A stretch of DNA of 42,364 nucleotides from Bacilli bacterium (GTDB taxonomy: Bacteria > Bacillota_I > Bacilli_A > ML615J-28 > CAG-313). The notes below the pieces were generated by a model, which was not told the origin of the DNA, did not search any database, and worked only from the letters and a program-made list of their open reading frames with translations. Where the stretch lies: contig JAFQRV010000012.1 in the NCBI GenBank assembly GCA_017409905.1, positions 1 to 42,364 on the forward strand, read 5' to 3'. Positions 16,537 to 23,978 of this stretch are shown piece by piece; the stretch's first letter is position 1; each line of letters begins with the position of its first letter. The position numbers and the translations under genes are program-made.

Positions 16537-17484
16537 CTATAGATTTTGAAATAAACTCGCATATACTAAATCTACATTAATTTTTAAATTTATTCTTTCT
16601 ATCGCGATATTAATTGCATCTATTTGCTTTGTAATATCTAAAACTTTTTTATTATTATAGTTTATATCATTAAACATTTCAATAAAGTATCTGCTTTGTT
16701 TCTTTTCTATATATCTAATTTCTTCTCTTTTAAATAAAGTTAATATTTCTAAAAACCATTTATGACATTCAAAAGAAGTCAACAGTTTCTTATTCATAAA
16801 ATATTCAATATATTGGTCTTTATTATTAATTTTGGCATTTATTATTTTTTTAAAAAGGTCATAAGAGTTTATAATATTTCCTTCTTTTAATGCAGTTTTG
16901 GCTTCATCGTAACTACAAAATATTTCTGATAATATATATGCCATATCTTTTTCAATACCTTCATTTCGAAACTCTTTAGCTAATTCTTCTTTATTAATAG
17001 GTTTAAATCTAATTATTTGTGTTCTTGAAACTATTGTTTCTAATAACATACTAGAATTTTCACATAATAATATTAAATAATTATTAGGTGTTGGTTCTTC
17101 TAAAAACTTTAATAAGGAATTTGCTGAGGCTCTATTCATTTTTTCAGCATTATTAATAATAAATATTCTGTTTTTATCTGTTAGTGAAGTCATATGGCCT
17201 TCGTGTATAATTGAATTGATTTGATCTTTTCTTATAGTATTTTGAATTGGTTCAATTATAATAACATTAGTATGTGTGCCATTATCAACCCTTATACAAT
17301 TTTCACATACACCGCACGCTTTATAATCATCATAACACAATAACATTTTTGCTAGGTGTATAGCAACCTCTTTTAGGCCACTTCCTTTTTCCCCTTCAAA
17401 TATATATGCATGAGATAAGCGATTGTTTTTTAAACTATTTTCTAATACTTTTACCACGTCGTTTTGGTAATTTAAAATATTCAT
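16537..17484 (-). CDS. holB: HolB, DNA polymerase III delta' subunit
   Basis: Clamp-loader subunit that helps load the beta sliding clamp. The 315-residue product shows the AAA+ delta' pattern: SHAYIFEGEKGSG at 24-36, a zinc module Cys50/Cys57/Cys60/Cys63 (ACGVCENC) and the arginine finger region SRTQ in ETIVSRTQII. The P-loop is degenerate (Leu instead of Lys before the Ser/Thr site), as expected for delta', which does not need to hydrolyse ATP. The start overlaps the tmk stop as ATGA. The third domain is Lys/Ile/Asn-rich, like other genes here. Confidence 0.94.
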   Translation of the reverse strand: MNILNYQNDVVKVLENSLKNNRLSHAYIFEGEKGSGLKEVAIHLAKMLLCYDDYKACGVCENCIRVDNGTHTNVIIIEPIQNTIRKDQINSIIHEGHMTSLTDKNRIFIINNAEKMNRASANSLLKFLEEPTPNNYLILLCENSSMLLETIVSRTQIIRFKPINKEELAKEFRNEGIEKDMAYILSEIFCSYDEAKTALKEGNIINSYDLFKKIINAKINNKDQYIEYFMNKKLLTSFECHKWFLEILTLFKREEIRYIEKKQSRYFIEMFNDINYNNKKVLDITKQIDAINIAIERINLKINVDLVYASLFQNL

Positions 17485-18116
17485 TCTAGTCCTCTTTCTT
17501 TAATATAATCTAAAACAATTTTATTAACGCTAGAACATTCTTCTTCTACACTACAATTTGCATCTATTATTACTACTCTGTTTTTAAATCTTTCAGCTAA
17601 TTCTAAATATCCATTATATACCTTTGTATGGAATTCTAACTTTTCATGTTCTAATCTATCTAATTCTTTTTGATTTGACTTTCTGTCAATACCCACTTGT
17701 GGATCAACTAAAAGATATAAAGTTAAATCAGGCATAAATCCTTCAGTAGCAAATTGATTCATTTCATATATATTATCAATCCCTAGTCCTCTTGCTACTC
17801 CTTGATAAGCTAGAGATGAATCTATAAATCTATCGCAAACAACAATCTTTCCAAGTTCTAGTGCTGGATATACAGTTTCTTTTAAATGTTGTCTTCTACT
17901 AGCAGCATATAATAAAGCCTCAGTTCGATCATCCATTGCTATATTATCATTATCCAAAATAACTTCTCTAATCTTTTCTGCAACATAACTGCCGCCTGGT
18001 TCTCTAGTGTATACTACCTCAACATTTAATTTTGCTAATTGTTCTTTCAAAGATGCAATAACAGTTGATTTACCGCTACCATCATTTCCTTCTATTGTAA
18101 TAAATAAACCTTTCAT
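17481..18116 (-). CDS. tmk: Thymidylate kinase
   Basis: Phosphorylates dTMP to dTDP for DNA synthesis. The 211-residue product has the P-loop GNDGSGKST (10-18), YTREPGGS, the substrate-binding CDRFIDSSLAYQG and the lid region DRKSNQKELDRLE. It is the first gene of its operon, with GAGGT upstream and a promoter about 25-35 bases from the start. The stop is TGA, overlapping the holB start. Confidence 0.97.
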   Translation of the reverse strand: MKGLFITIEGNDGSGKSTVIASLKEQLAKLNVEVVYTREPGGSYVAEKIREVILDNDNIAMDDRTEALLYAASRRQHLKETVYPALELGKIVVCDRFIDSSLAYQGVARGLGIDNIYEMNQFATEGFMPDLTLYLLVDPQVGIDRKSNQKELDRLEHEKLEFHTKVYNGYLELAERFKNRVVIIDANCSVEEECSSVNKIVLDYIKERGLE

Positions 18117-18139
18117 AATAAGACCTCACATATATTTAT

Positions 18140-18148
18140 ATTATATCA
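18140..18148 (-). promoter_or_regulatory. Extended -10 promoter of the tmk operon
   Basis: On the minus strand TGATATAAT fills 18140-18148, a complete extended -10. No good -35 is seen at 16-18 bp. Transcription would start near 18133, with the GAGGT ribosome binding site at 18122-18126. Confidence 0.6.
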
Positions 18149-18252
18149 CATCTTAATAATTTAAGCATTATTTTAATTAATAAGTCTTTTTATAATAATG
18201 TATTTGCCACATTAACTTATAATTTAAAAACACCTTGCAAATATTTAATTGG

Positions 18253-18280
18253 TTGACTTTAAAATAAAATAATATACAAT
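18253..18280 (+). promoter_or_regulatory. Plus-strand promoter inside the tmk-amidase gap
   Basis: TTGACT (18253-18258) is 16 bp from TACAAT (18275-18280). Each box matches the sigma-A consensus at five of six positions. It reads towards a terminator hairpin only about 25 bases downstream of the predicted start, and no plus-strand gene is near. Confidence 0.6.
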
Positions 18281-18286
18281 AACAAA

Positions 18287-18336
18287 GTTTTTGAGATATA
18301 ACAAGAGATAGCGTAAATCGTAGTTATCTCTTTTTT
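18287..18336 (+). ncRNA. Candidate short non-coding RNA (about 50 nt)
   Basis: Inferred from a promoter (18253-18280) and an intrinsic terminator with nothing coding between them. The hairpin AGAGATA (18304-18310) with TATCTCT (18325-18331) is extended by an inner GCG/CGT pairing and followed by six T. Flanking genes tmk and the amidase are both on the minus strand, so a plus-strand terminator here needs a plus-strand transcript. No ATG with a ribosome binding site is present in it. The rest of the 18117-18367 gap holds only the tmk promoter and the amidase terminator. Confidence 0.5.
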
Positions 18337-18342
18337 CTTTTT

Positions 18343-18369
18343 AAAAAAAAGCTGTAAATCTACAGCTTT
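18343..18369 (-). terminator. Terminator of the amidase gene
   Basis: A 9-bp stem, AAAGCTGTA (18348-18356) with TACAGCTTT (18361-18369), has a 4-base loop. On the minus strand a run of T (18350 down to 18343) follows. The amidase TAA is at its base. Confidence 0.9.
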
Positions 18370-20092
18370 ATTTTTTTGTGGTAGTAATTATAAATTCATC
18401 ACCATTTATTGATACAATAATATCTACAGATTGACCTGATTCTAATGATGTAAAGTCATAAACTCCATCTATAGCCATTTTAGGCATATCTATACTATAT
18501 TCAATTTTGAAATTAGATAATATTGTTTGAGATATATATTCTCTTTCGATAAGAGTTAAATATTCATACCATCTTCTATCTGCTCTCATAATTTCAGGAC
18601 ATGATTTATATATATAAAAATCAGAATGTTGTTTCATGTTCATCATACCAAGACCATATTTATATAAAAGACCTGCCATTAATCTAGCGTTATTTAACAT
18701 TGATACGTTATAAATTCCATCTCTATTGACACACATTTCAATACCAATTCCATTAGTATTACCACCACCAATAGTTTTTCCATCGGTAGCGTGCCATAAT
18801 CTATATGTGTCTGGGAAGCTTTGATATATAGAGTGTTCATCAACAGTATATCCCCATGAAGCTTCTCTTCCTTCTTCTCCATAAGCAATATTGTATTGAT
18901 ATTTTGCTAATAGAAGGGCATCATCTCCAGCATATGACATACCAGTTTCATGAACAACAATCCATAATACATTTTCATCATTAGGCATTGTATATCCTTC
19001 ATAAAGTAATTTATCTAATTTTTCTTGTGGAACAGTTGGTCTTACTATATCGGTATAATATGAATTATTAACTGCTTTAATATTTTCATCGATTAAGTAT
19101 TCAGTGTTTATATCTGCTTTTGAACCATCATATAAAGTTAAATAGTCATCAACAGAAGATAAAACAGTTTCTAAGAATGTTTTTACGTATACTTCATCAG
19201 TAATATAATCGGGACGTTTTTGTAAATCGACTTCATACACTAATATTTCTCGTTCTGTGCTACCAAACATTATTTCTCCAATTATATGAGTTGTTTTTGT
19301 TTCTTTTGGTAGATGAATTGTTTTATAATCATAAATAATAGTTGGATCTTCTGCTATCCATCTAAATCTACCGCCATATAAAGGATGATTTGTTGGCAAT
19401 TCAACACCCTCTACGAATTCTGTATTTTTGAAAAAGTCATCAATATATTCTAAAGCAATTTCCATTCTTTCTTCATAACTTATTCCCATTGAAATAAATC
19501 GAATATCTTCTACATGTGTAACACCATTTTTAGATAATGTGCATTGTAAAACTACATCTTCATCAAAGTCATGACTTATTCTCTTCCCTTCGTCAGTTAC
19601 ATATTCTGGATTAAGAGACTTATATGAAATACTGATTTCTTTATCTCCAGGATATGAGTAGTATAATGAAGCATCTTTTGCATATACACCAGATGGAAAT
19701 TTACCACTAATGTAACTTAATACTTTTTCAAAATATTTTTCCATATTTTGATGTATTTTAATTTTATGAGTAAAATGATGTTTTCCAATTAAAATATCTA
19801 TATTAATTACAATGTGTGAAGATAAACCCTCTTTTATTACGACCATGTTTTCATTAAAATAGTCTGTTTGATCAAACGTATATGTAATATTTTCCCCATT
19901 ATATTTATCGGGTAATTCTAATTTTTCTCCTAAATATAAATATTCTGGAATTTCATTTGATATTTCATTATATATATTTTCTGCATCAGTCTTTGAAATG
20001 CCTGATGAAATGTTTTCACATCCATATGAAAGTAATAATACACCAAAAGATAAAAATATAAATATATATATCATAACATTTTTAAGCTTCAT
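18368..20092 (-). CDS. Secreted N-acetylmuramoyl-L-alanine amidase (Amidase_2) with Ig-like repeats
   Basis: A cell-wall hydrolase predicted to cut the MurNAc-L-Ala bond. Of 574 residues, 1-24 are a signal or lipoprotein-type leader ending LLSYGC; Cys25 may be lipidated, though the lipobox is imperfect. Residues about 55-115, 131-203 and 226-290 look like three beta-rich Ig-like units (the second has SYKSLNPEYVTDEGKRI, like the atrophied bacterial Ig type). The Amidase_2 domain spans about 370-515, with likely zinc ligands His381 (VVHETG), His489 (KQHS) and Cys498 (KSCPEI), plus RLWHATDG and GIGIEMC. A short beta-rich tail ends the protein. This domain resembles phage/Bacillus XlyA-type amidases, but no phage genes adjoin. 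It is a single-gene unit with its own promoter and terminator. Confidence 0.9.
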   Translation of the reverse strand: MKLKNVMIYIFIFLSFGVLLLSYGCENISSGISKTDAENIYNEISNEIPEYLYLGEKLELPDKYNGENITYTFDQTDYFNENMVVIKEGLSSHIVINIDILIGKHHFTHKIKIHQNMEKYFEKVLSYISGKFPSGVYAKDASLYYSYPGDKEISISYKSLNPEYVTDEGKRISHDFDEDVVLQCTLSKNGVTHVEDIRFISMGISYEERMEIALEYIDDFFKNTEFVEGVELPTNHPLYGGRFRWIAEDPTIIYDYKTIHLPKETKTTHIIGEIMFGSTEREILVYEVDLQKRPDYITDEVYVKTFLETVLSSVDDYLTLYDGSKADINTEYLIDENIKAVNNSYYTDIVRPTVPQEKLDKLLYEGYTMPNDENVLWIVVHETGMSYAGDDALLLAKYQYNIAYGEEGREASWGYTVDEHSIYQSFPDTYRLWHATDGKTIGGGNTNGIGIEMCVNRDGIYNVSMLNNARLMAGLLYKYGLGMMNMKQHSDFYIYKSCPEIMRADRRWYEYLTLIEREYISQTILSNFKIEYSIDMPKMAIDGVYDFTSLESGQSVDIIVSINGDEFIITTTKK

Positions 20093-20111
20093 TGTTATTC
20101 ACCTCTATTAA

Positions 20112-20140
20112 AATATAACAAATTTCTACAAAGTTGTAAA
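20112..20140 (-). promoter_or_regulatory. Promoter of the amidase gene
   Basis: On the minus strand, TTTACA (20135-20140) is 17 bp from TATATT (20112-20117), with TGT immediately before the -10 box. The AGGTGAAT ribosome binding site of the amidase follows at 20097-20104. Confidence 0.7.
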
Positions 20141-20143
20141 TAA

Positions 20144-20173
20144 AAAAGAAATAATTAATAAATTATTTCTTTT
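20144..20173 (-). terminator. Terminator after truA
   Basis: A 13-bp stem (20144-20156 with 20161-20173), 4-base loop, followed by T residues on the minus strand. It overlaps the truA stop and ends the ecfA1-ecfA2-ecfT-truA unit. Confidence 0.85.
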
Positions 20174-20897
20174 AATAATACACTTTCCACAAATATAATC
20201 CTTGTGCAGGTGCAACATATGGTGCAAATTTTCTGTCACATCCATCTATAACTTTCTTTATATAATCTGGTTGAAATTTACCCTCTCCAACTTTTAACAT
20301 TAAAGCAATTATAATTCTTACCATATTATGCATAAAACCATTTCCTACAATTCTAAACTCTAAAATATCATCATTTATAATTAAATCAAAACTCTCAATT
20401 GTTCTAATTGTATTTTTGATAATGTGATTTTTAGAAAAAGATTTAAAATCATGAGTCCCTTTTATATATTCCATTGCTTCTTTAATTTTAGAAATGTCTA
20501 TACGATTATGAAAGTAATGTATATATCTAGCTTTTAGAGGACAAAATTCACCAATGCTAACGAAATATCGATATTCTTTTTTTATTGCATGTACACGAGA
20601 ATGAAAAGAATCATCAACATATTCTACATCTTTTATATATATACTTGGATATAATTTTTTATTGAGGATCTTTTTTAGGTTCTTTTCAGGTACCAATTGT
20701 GTAGAATCAAAATGTACTACTTGACCAATTGCATGTACTCCAGCATCAGTTCTACCTGCTCCTTTTACTACAACTGTAGTTTTTAGTATTTCTGTTAAAA
20801 CAATTTCTAATTGTTCTTGAACAGAATTAAATCCTTTTTGGCGTTGAAACCCATGGAAACAACTTCCATCATACGAAACAATTAATTTATATCTCAT
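20172..20897 (-). CDS. truA: TruA, tRNA pseudouridine(38-40) synthase
   Basis: Makes pseudouridine at positions 38-40 of the tRNA anticodon arm. The 241-residue product has the catalytic Asp51 in GAGRTDAGVHA, the N-terminal YDGSCFHGFQRQ and the C-terminal GNGFMHNMVRIIIA typical of TruA. The start is the ATG at 20897, preceded by GAGGGT and overlapping the ecfT stop as ATGA; an in-frame ATG at 20954 inside ecfT adds 19 unrelated residues. It is last in the ECF operon, the usual Firmicutes order. Confidence 0.96.
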   Translation of the reverse strand: MRYKLIVSYDGSCFHGFQRQKGFNSVQEQLEIVLTEILKTTVVVKGAGRTDAGVHAIGQVVHFDSTQLVPEKNLKKILNKKLYPSIYIKDVEYVDDSFHSRVHAIKKEYRYFVSIGEFCPLKARYIHYFHNRIDISKIKEAMEYIKGTHDFKSFSKNHIIKNTIRTIESFDLIINDDILEFRIVGNGFMHNMVRIIIALMLKVGEGKFQPDYIKKVIDGCDRKFAPYVAPAQGLYLWKVYY

Positions 20898-21871
20898 ATT
20901 AATACCCTCAAAATAATAAGTCCTACAAGTACTATTATAAATAAAATCAACCATAAAATATCTGAAAATTTTAATTTCATTAAATTTATTTTTGTTCTTT
21001 TTTCTCCAGGAACGTATCCTCTTGCTTCCATAGCAACCGCAAGTTCATCGGCCCTTTTAAAAGAAACAATAAACATTGGGACAAGTAAAGATATTATTTG
21101 TTTAATTTTTTCTCTTAAGCTTCCTTCATTAAAGTCAACCCCTCTTGACGCTTGGGCTTTTAATATTTTATCTGCTTCTAAAAATAAAGTTGGAATGAAT
21201 CTTAAAGCAATCGAAATCATCATCGCAAATATACTTGTTTTAATATGCAATAATTCTAAAGGAGATAACAATGATTCTATACCATTATTTAAATCAGTTG
21301 GTTTAGTTGTCAAAGTTAATATAGTTGTAAATATAATTAATGTCAATACTCTTAAAATTATAAAACTACCGCTTATAATACCTTCTTTGTATATTCTAAT
21401 TACTACTGGATTATTATTTATTACATTTGCATTCATTGGAATACCTAGTATATATATTATCAAAATAGCTAATAACACTAATATTAGTAATTTTAAAGGC
21501 AAATATTTATTAAATAATATATATAAAATTAATAAGATAATTGAAATTGTAATGTTTATCCATGTGAAATTTAAGTTATATGAAAAAATAACTGTTCCTT
21601 CATTTCTAAAAAACATTTGAAATGAAAAAGCAAATACTAATAAAAAGACAATTTGTTTTAAACTTTTCAAATATTTATTAAGTGGAACTTTCGTTAATAA
21701 AACAATAAAGAAAGTAAAAACAAATAAAGAACCCATTAAAATAAAATTATTAGTTGGAACTAAGAAGATTGATATCATAAATAGAATTGTAAAAATAATT
21801 TTTATTCGTGAATCAATTTTATGAATTAAACTATTACTATTATAAAATTGTCCAAATGCCATTTTATTCAT
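20894..21871 (-). CDS. ecfT: EcfT, transmembrane subunit of the ECF transporter energising module
   Basis: Membrane scaffold that links the ATPases EcfA1/EcfA2 to exchangeable substrate-binding S components for vitamin and metal uptake. It ends in the two coupling-helix motifs AQASRGVDF and AMEARGYVPG. The 325 residues exceed the usual 265 or so: residues about 100-155 form an extra hydrophobic block, probably two added helices (ISIILLILYILF and LVLLAILIIYILG). The start ATG at 21871 is preceded by GGTGAT; ATG at 21883 lies upstream of that site. It overlaps ecfA2 by 8 bases. No S component gene is in the window. Confidence 0.94.
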   Translation of the reverse strand: MNKMAFGQFYNSNSLIHKIDSRIKIIFTILFMISIFLVPTNNFILMGSLFVFTFFIVLLTKVPLNKYLKSLKQIVFLLVFAFSFQMFFRNEGTVIFSYNLNFTWINITISIILLILYILFNKYLPLKLLILVLLAILIIYILGIPMNANVINNNPVVIRIYKEGIISGSFIILRVLTLIIFTTILTLTTKPTDLNNGIESLLSPLELLHIKTSIFAMMISIALRFIPTLFLEADKILKAQASRGVDFNEGSLREKIKQIISLLVPMFIVSFKRADELAVAMEARGYVPGEKRTKINLMKLKFSDILWLILFIIVLVGLIILRVLI

Positions 21872-22715
21872 GATTATCACCATTTATATAATTATATAAT
21901 TCAATTATGTTTAATGGAATGCTTTGATAATTAATCATTCCTTTTTCTTTTAATGATTCCGCTACTTTAGATATATATGGTAAATCTAAATTAAATTCTT
22001 TTAAACAATCTTTATTATTAAATAAATCTTTTGGTGTGCCATCAAAAACAATATTGCCTTGATTTAGCACAATAGTTCTTTTTGAATAGTTAGCTACAAC
22101 ATTCATATCATGTGTAATAATTATAATCGTTTTATGAGTTTCTTCATGTATTTTTTTTAGTAATGTTAGTAATTCTTTTCTACCTCTTGGATCAAGTCCA
22201 ACTGTTGGTTCATCTAAGATGAGGATTTCAGGATTACTTGCTAGAATTCCCGCAATAGCGACTTTTCTTTTTTGACCACCACTTAAATTAAATGGTGGTC
22301 TTTCTAAAATTTCTTCACTAATGTTGAGTTCTTTAATAATATTTAGTGCGGATTCTTTAGCTTCATCAATACTCATGCCAAAATTTTGTGGTCCAAACAT
22401 GATGTCTTTTAAAACTGTTTCTTCAAACAATTGATATTCAGGAAATTGAAATACCAATCCAACTTTTTGTCTTATTTTTTTAAGTGGTTTATTTCTTTTT
22501 GGTTTTATTTTTTGTCCAAATAATGTTAAGTTTCCAGAACTTGGGAAAATAAGTGCATTCATCAATTGTACAAGAGTAGATTTACCACTACCCGTATGAC
22601 CTACTATGGTGATAAATTCATCTTTACTAGAAATTGTTAAGTTAATGTCATTTAATGTATCATAGTTTTGTTTATTATCATATTTAAAACTTACATGTTG
22701 AAAGTTAATTTCCAT
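21864..22715 (-). CDS. ecfA2: EcfA2, ECF transporter ATPase
   Basis: Second ATPase of the ECF energising module. The 283-residue product has Walker A GHTGSGKST, Q-loop VFQFPEYQLFEETV (typical of EcfA2), signature LSGGQKRKVAIAG, Walker B LILDEPTVGLD and switch His in IIITHDMN. Its start lies inside the end of ecfA1, a 25-base overlap in another frame, pointing to coupled translation and one-to-one production with EcfA1. Confidence 0.96.
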   Translation of the reverse strand: MEINFQHVSFKYDNKQNYDTLNDINLTISSKDEFITIVGHTGSGKSTLVQLMNALIFPSSGNLTLFGQKIKPKRNKPLKKIRQKVGLVFQFPEYQLFEETVLKDIMFGPQNFGMSIDEAKESALNIIKELNISEEILERPPFNLSGGQKRKVAIAGILASNPEILILDEPTVGLDPRGRKELLTLLKKIHEETHKTIIIITHDMNVVANYSKRTIVLNQGNIVFDGTPKDLFNNKDCLKEFNLDLPYISKVAESLKEKGMINYQSIPLNIIELYNYINGDNHE

Positions 22716-23491
22716 AATTCTTCTATTATTTCCTTATGATTATTTTCTTCTAACATATTAATTAACTTAACAGATTCGATAGTATCAAGACCTACTTTGT
22801 TTAATAATTCTATATTTGATAAAATTTCAATTGGTTTACCTTGTGCAACAATTTGACCATCATCTATTACAAGTACGTTATCACTGTATAATATCTCTTC
22901 AATGTTATGAGTAATGCTTATAATCGTTTTTGAGGCCTCTTTTTTGAGCATTTTGAGAGTTTTATTAATTTCCTCAACTCCAATTGGGTCAAGCATAGAA
23001 GTTGCTTCATCAAATATAATAGTTTCGGTTTCCATAGCAAGTACTCCTGCTATAGCTACTCTTTGTTTTTGACCACCACTTAAGTTTTCCGGATTACTAT
23101 CCAAGAAGTCATTCATACGAACAAGAGTAGAATACTTATTAATTAGTTCAAACATTTCATTTCGTTCAATACATTTGTTTTCTAAACCAAATGCAATATC
23201 ATCTTTTACAGTAACACCAACAAATTGGTTATCAGGATTTTGAAAGATAATACCCATATTTTTTCTAATATTTAAAATGTTTTCTTCGGTAACAAGTACA
23301 TCATTTATATATATGCTTCCAGAATTAGGAACGAGCAAACCCATTATAAGTTTTGTAATTGTGCTTTTCCCACTTCCATTAGGACCAATTATAGAAGTCA
23401 TTTCTCCAGTATTAATAACAAATGATAAATCTTTAATAACATCAAAATCACTTTGATACTTAAAAGAAACATTTTTAAACTCTATCTTCAT
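22691..23491 (-). CDS. ecfA1: EcfA1, ECF transporter ATPase
   Basis: First ATPase of the ECF module. The 266-residue product has Walker A GPNGSGKST (36-44), Q-loop IIFQNPDNQFVGVTV (typical of EcfA1), signature LSGGQKQRVAIAG and Walker B TIIFDEATSMLD. The start is the ATG at 23491 with a near-perfect AAAGGAGGTGAT in front; an in-frame start at 23545 would run through the promoter. It follows rplQ as in most Firmicutes, but a terminator and a separate promoter intervene, so the ECF genes can be controlled apart from the ribosomal genes. Confidence 0.96.
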   Translation of the reverse strand: MKIEFKNVSFKYQSDFDVIKDLSFVINTGEMTSIIGPNGSGKSTITKLIMGLLVPNSGSIYINDVLVTEENILNIRKNMGIIFQNPDNQFVGVTVKDDIAFGLENKCIERNEMFELINKYSTLVRMNDFLDSNPENLSGGQKQRVAIAGVLAMETETIIFDEATSMLDPIGVEEINKTLKMLKKEASKTIISITHNIEEILYSDNVLVIDDGQIVAQGKPIEILSNIELLNKVGLDTIESVKLINMLEENNHKEIIEELWKLTFNM

Positions 23492-23516
23492 ATGAATCAC
23501 CTCCTTTACTTTAATT

Positions 23517-23545
23517 AGTTTACCACTTTTTCTATTTTTTTGCAA
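23517..23545 (-). promoter_or_regulatory. Promoter of ecfA1-ecfA2-ecfT-truA
   Basis: On the minus strand, TTGCAA (23540-23545) is 17 bp from TAAACT (23517-23522), with TGG just before the -10 box. It lies directly after the rplQ terminator. Confidence 0.7.
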
Positions 23546-23561
23546 GAATAGTAAGTAAAAG

Positions 23562-23583
23562 AAAAGAGCCTTACGGCTCTTTT
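23562..23583 (-). terminator. Terminator at the end of the ribosomal protein operon (after rplQ)
   Basis: A 9-bp stem, AAAAGAGCC (23562-23570) with GGCTCTTTT (23575-23583), has a 4-base loop. The minus-strand tail is CTTTTACTT. The plus-strand side is also T-rich. Confidence 0.9.
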
Positions 23584-23596
23584 TTTACATTTTTTA

Positions 23597-23959
23597 TTAC
23601 ACCCATTCAATGATTGCCATTGAAGCAGCATCTCCACGACGTGGAGCTAATTTTAAAACGCGTGTATAACCACCATTACGTTCTTGATATTTAGGTGCAA
23701 TTTCAGAAAATAATTTTTGAATTGCGAATTGTCCATCTTCAGCTTTTTCAAAACGAACAAGTCTAGCGGCTTGTCTACGAGCAGCTAATGTGCCTTTTTT
23801 ACCTAAAGTAACCATCTTATCAGCAAGAACTTTAAGATCTTTTGCTTTAGCTTCAGTAGTTTCAATTCGACCATTAATAATTAAATCTGTTATTAAATCG
23901 CGGAATAAAGCTTTTCTTTGAGAAGCTTTACGTCCAAATGTACGATAACCCATTGACAT
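23597..23959 (-). CDS. rplQ: 50S ribosomal protein L17
   Basis: Large-subunit protein lining the area near the exit tunnel. The 120 residues match the bacterial form: [19 protein letters not shown] at the N-terminus, [25 protein letters not shown] (key [11 protein letters not shown]) and [18 protein letters not shown] near the C-terminus. It is the last gene of the S10-spc-alpha unit, directly downstream of rpoA. Confidence 0.98.
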   Translation of the reverse strand: MSMGYRTFGRKASQRKALFRDLITDLIINGRIETTEAKAKDLKVLADKMVTLGKKGTLAARRQAARLVRFEKAEDGQFAIQKLFSEIAPKYQERNGGYTRVLKLAPRRGDAASMAIIEWV

Positions 23960-23978
23960 ATTAATAATCTCCTTTTAT

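Noticed and set aside
18235..18240. A fifth TTGCAA as a -35 box between tmk and the amidase
   Set aside because: Neither strand has a -10-like hexamer at 16-18 bp from it, so it is likely chance.
18117..18367. tRNA or 6S-like RNA in the largest gap
   Set aside because: No tRNA cloverleaf or CCA end, and the space between promoter and terminator (about 50 bases) is far too short for 6S RNA.
20895..23491. Complete ECF vitamin transporter with its own S component
   Set aside because: Only EcfA1, EcfA2 and EcfT are here; no S-component gene is in the window, so the substrate cannot be named.
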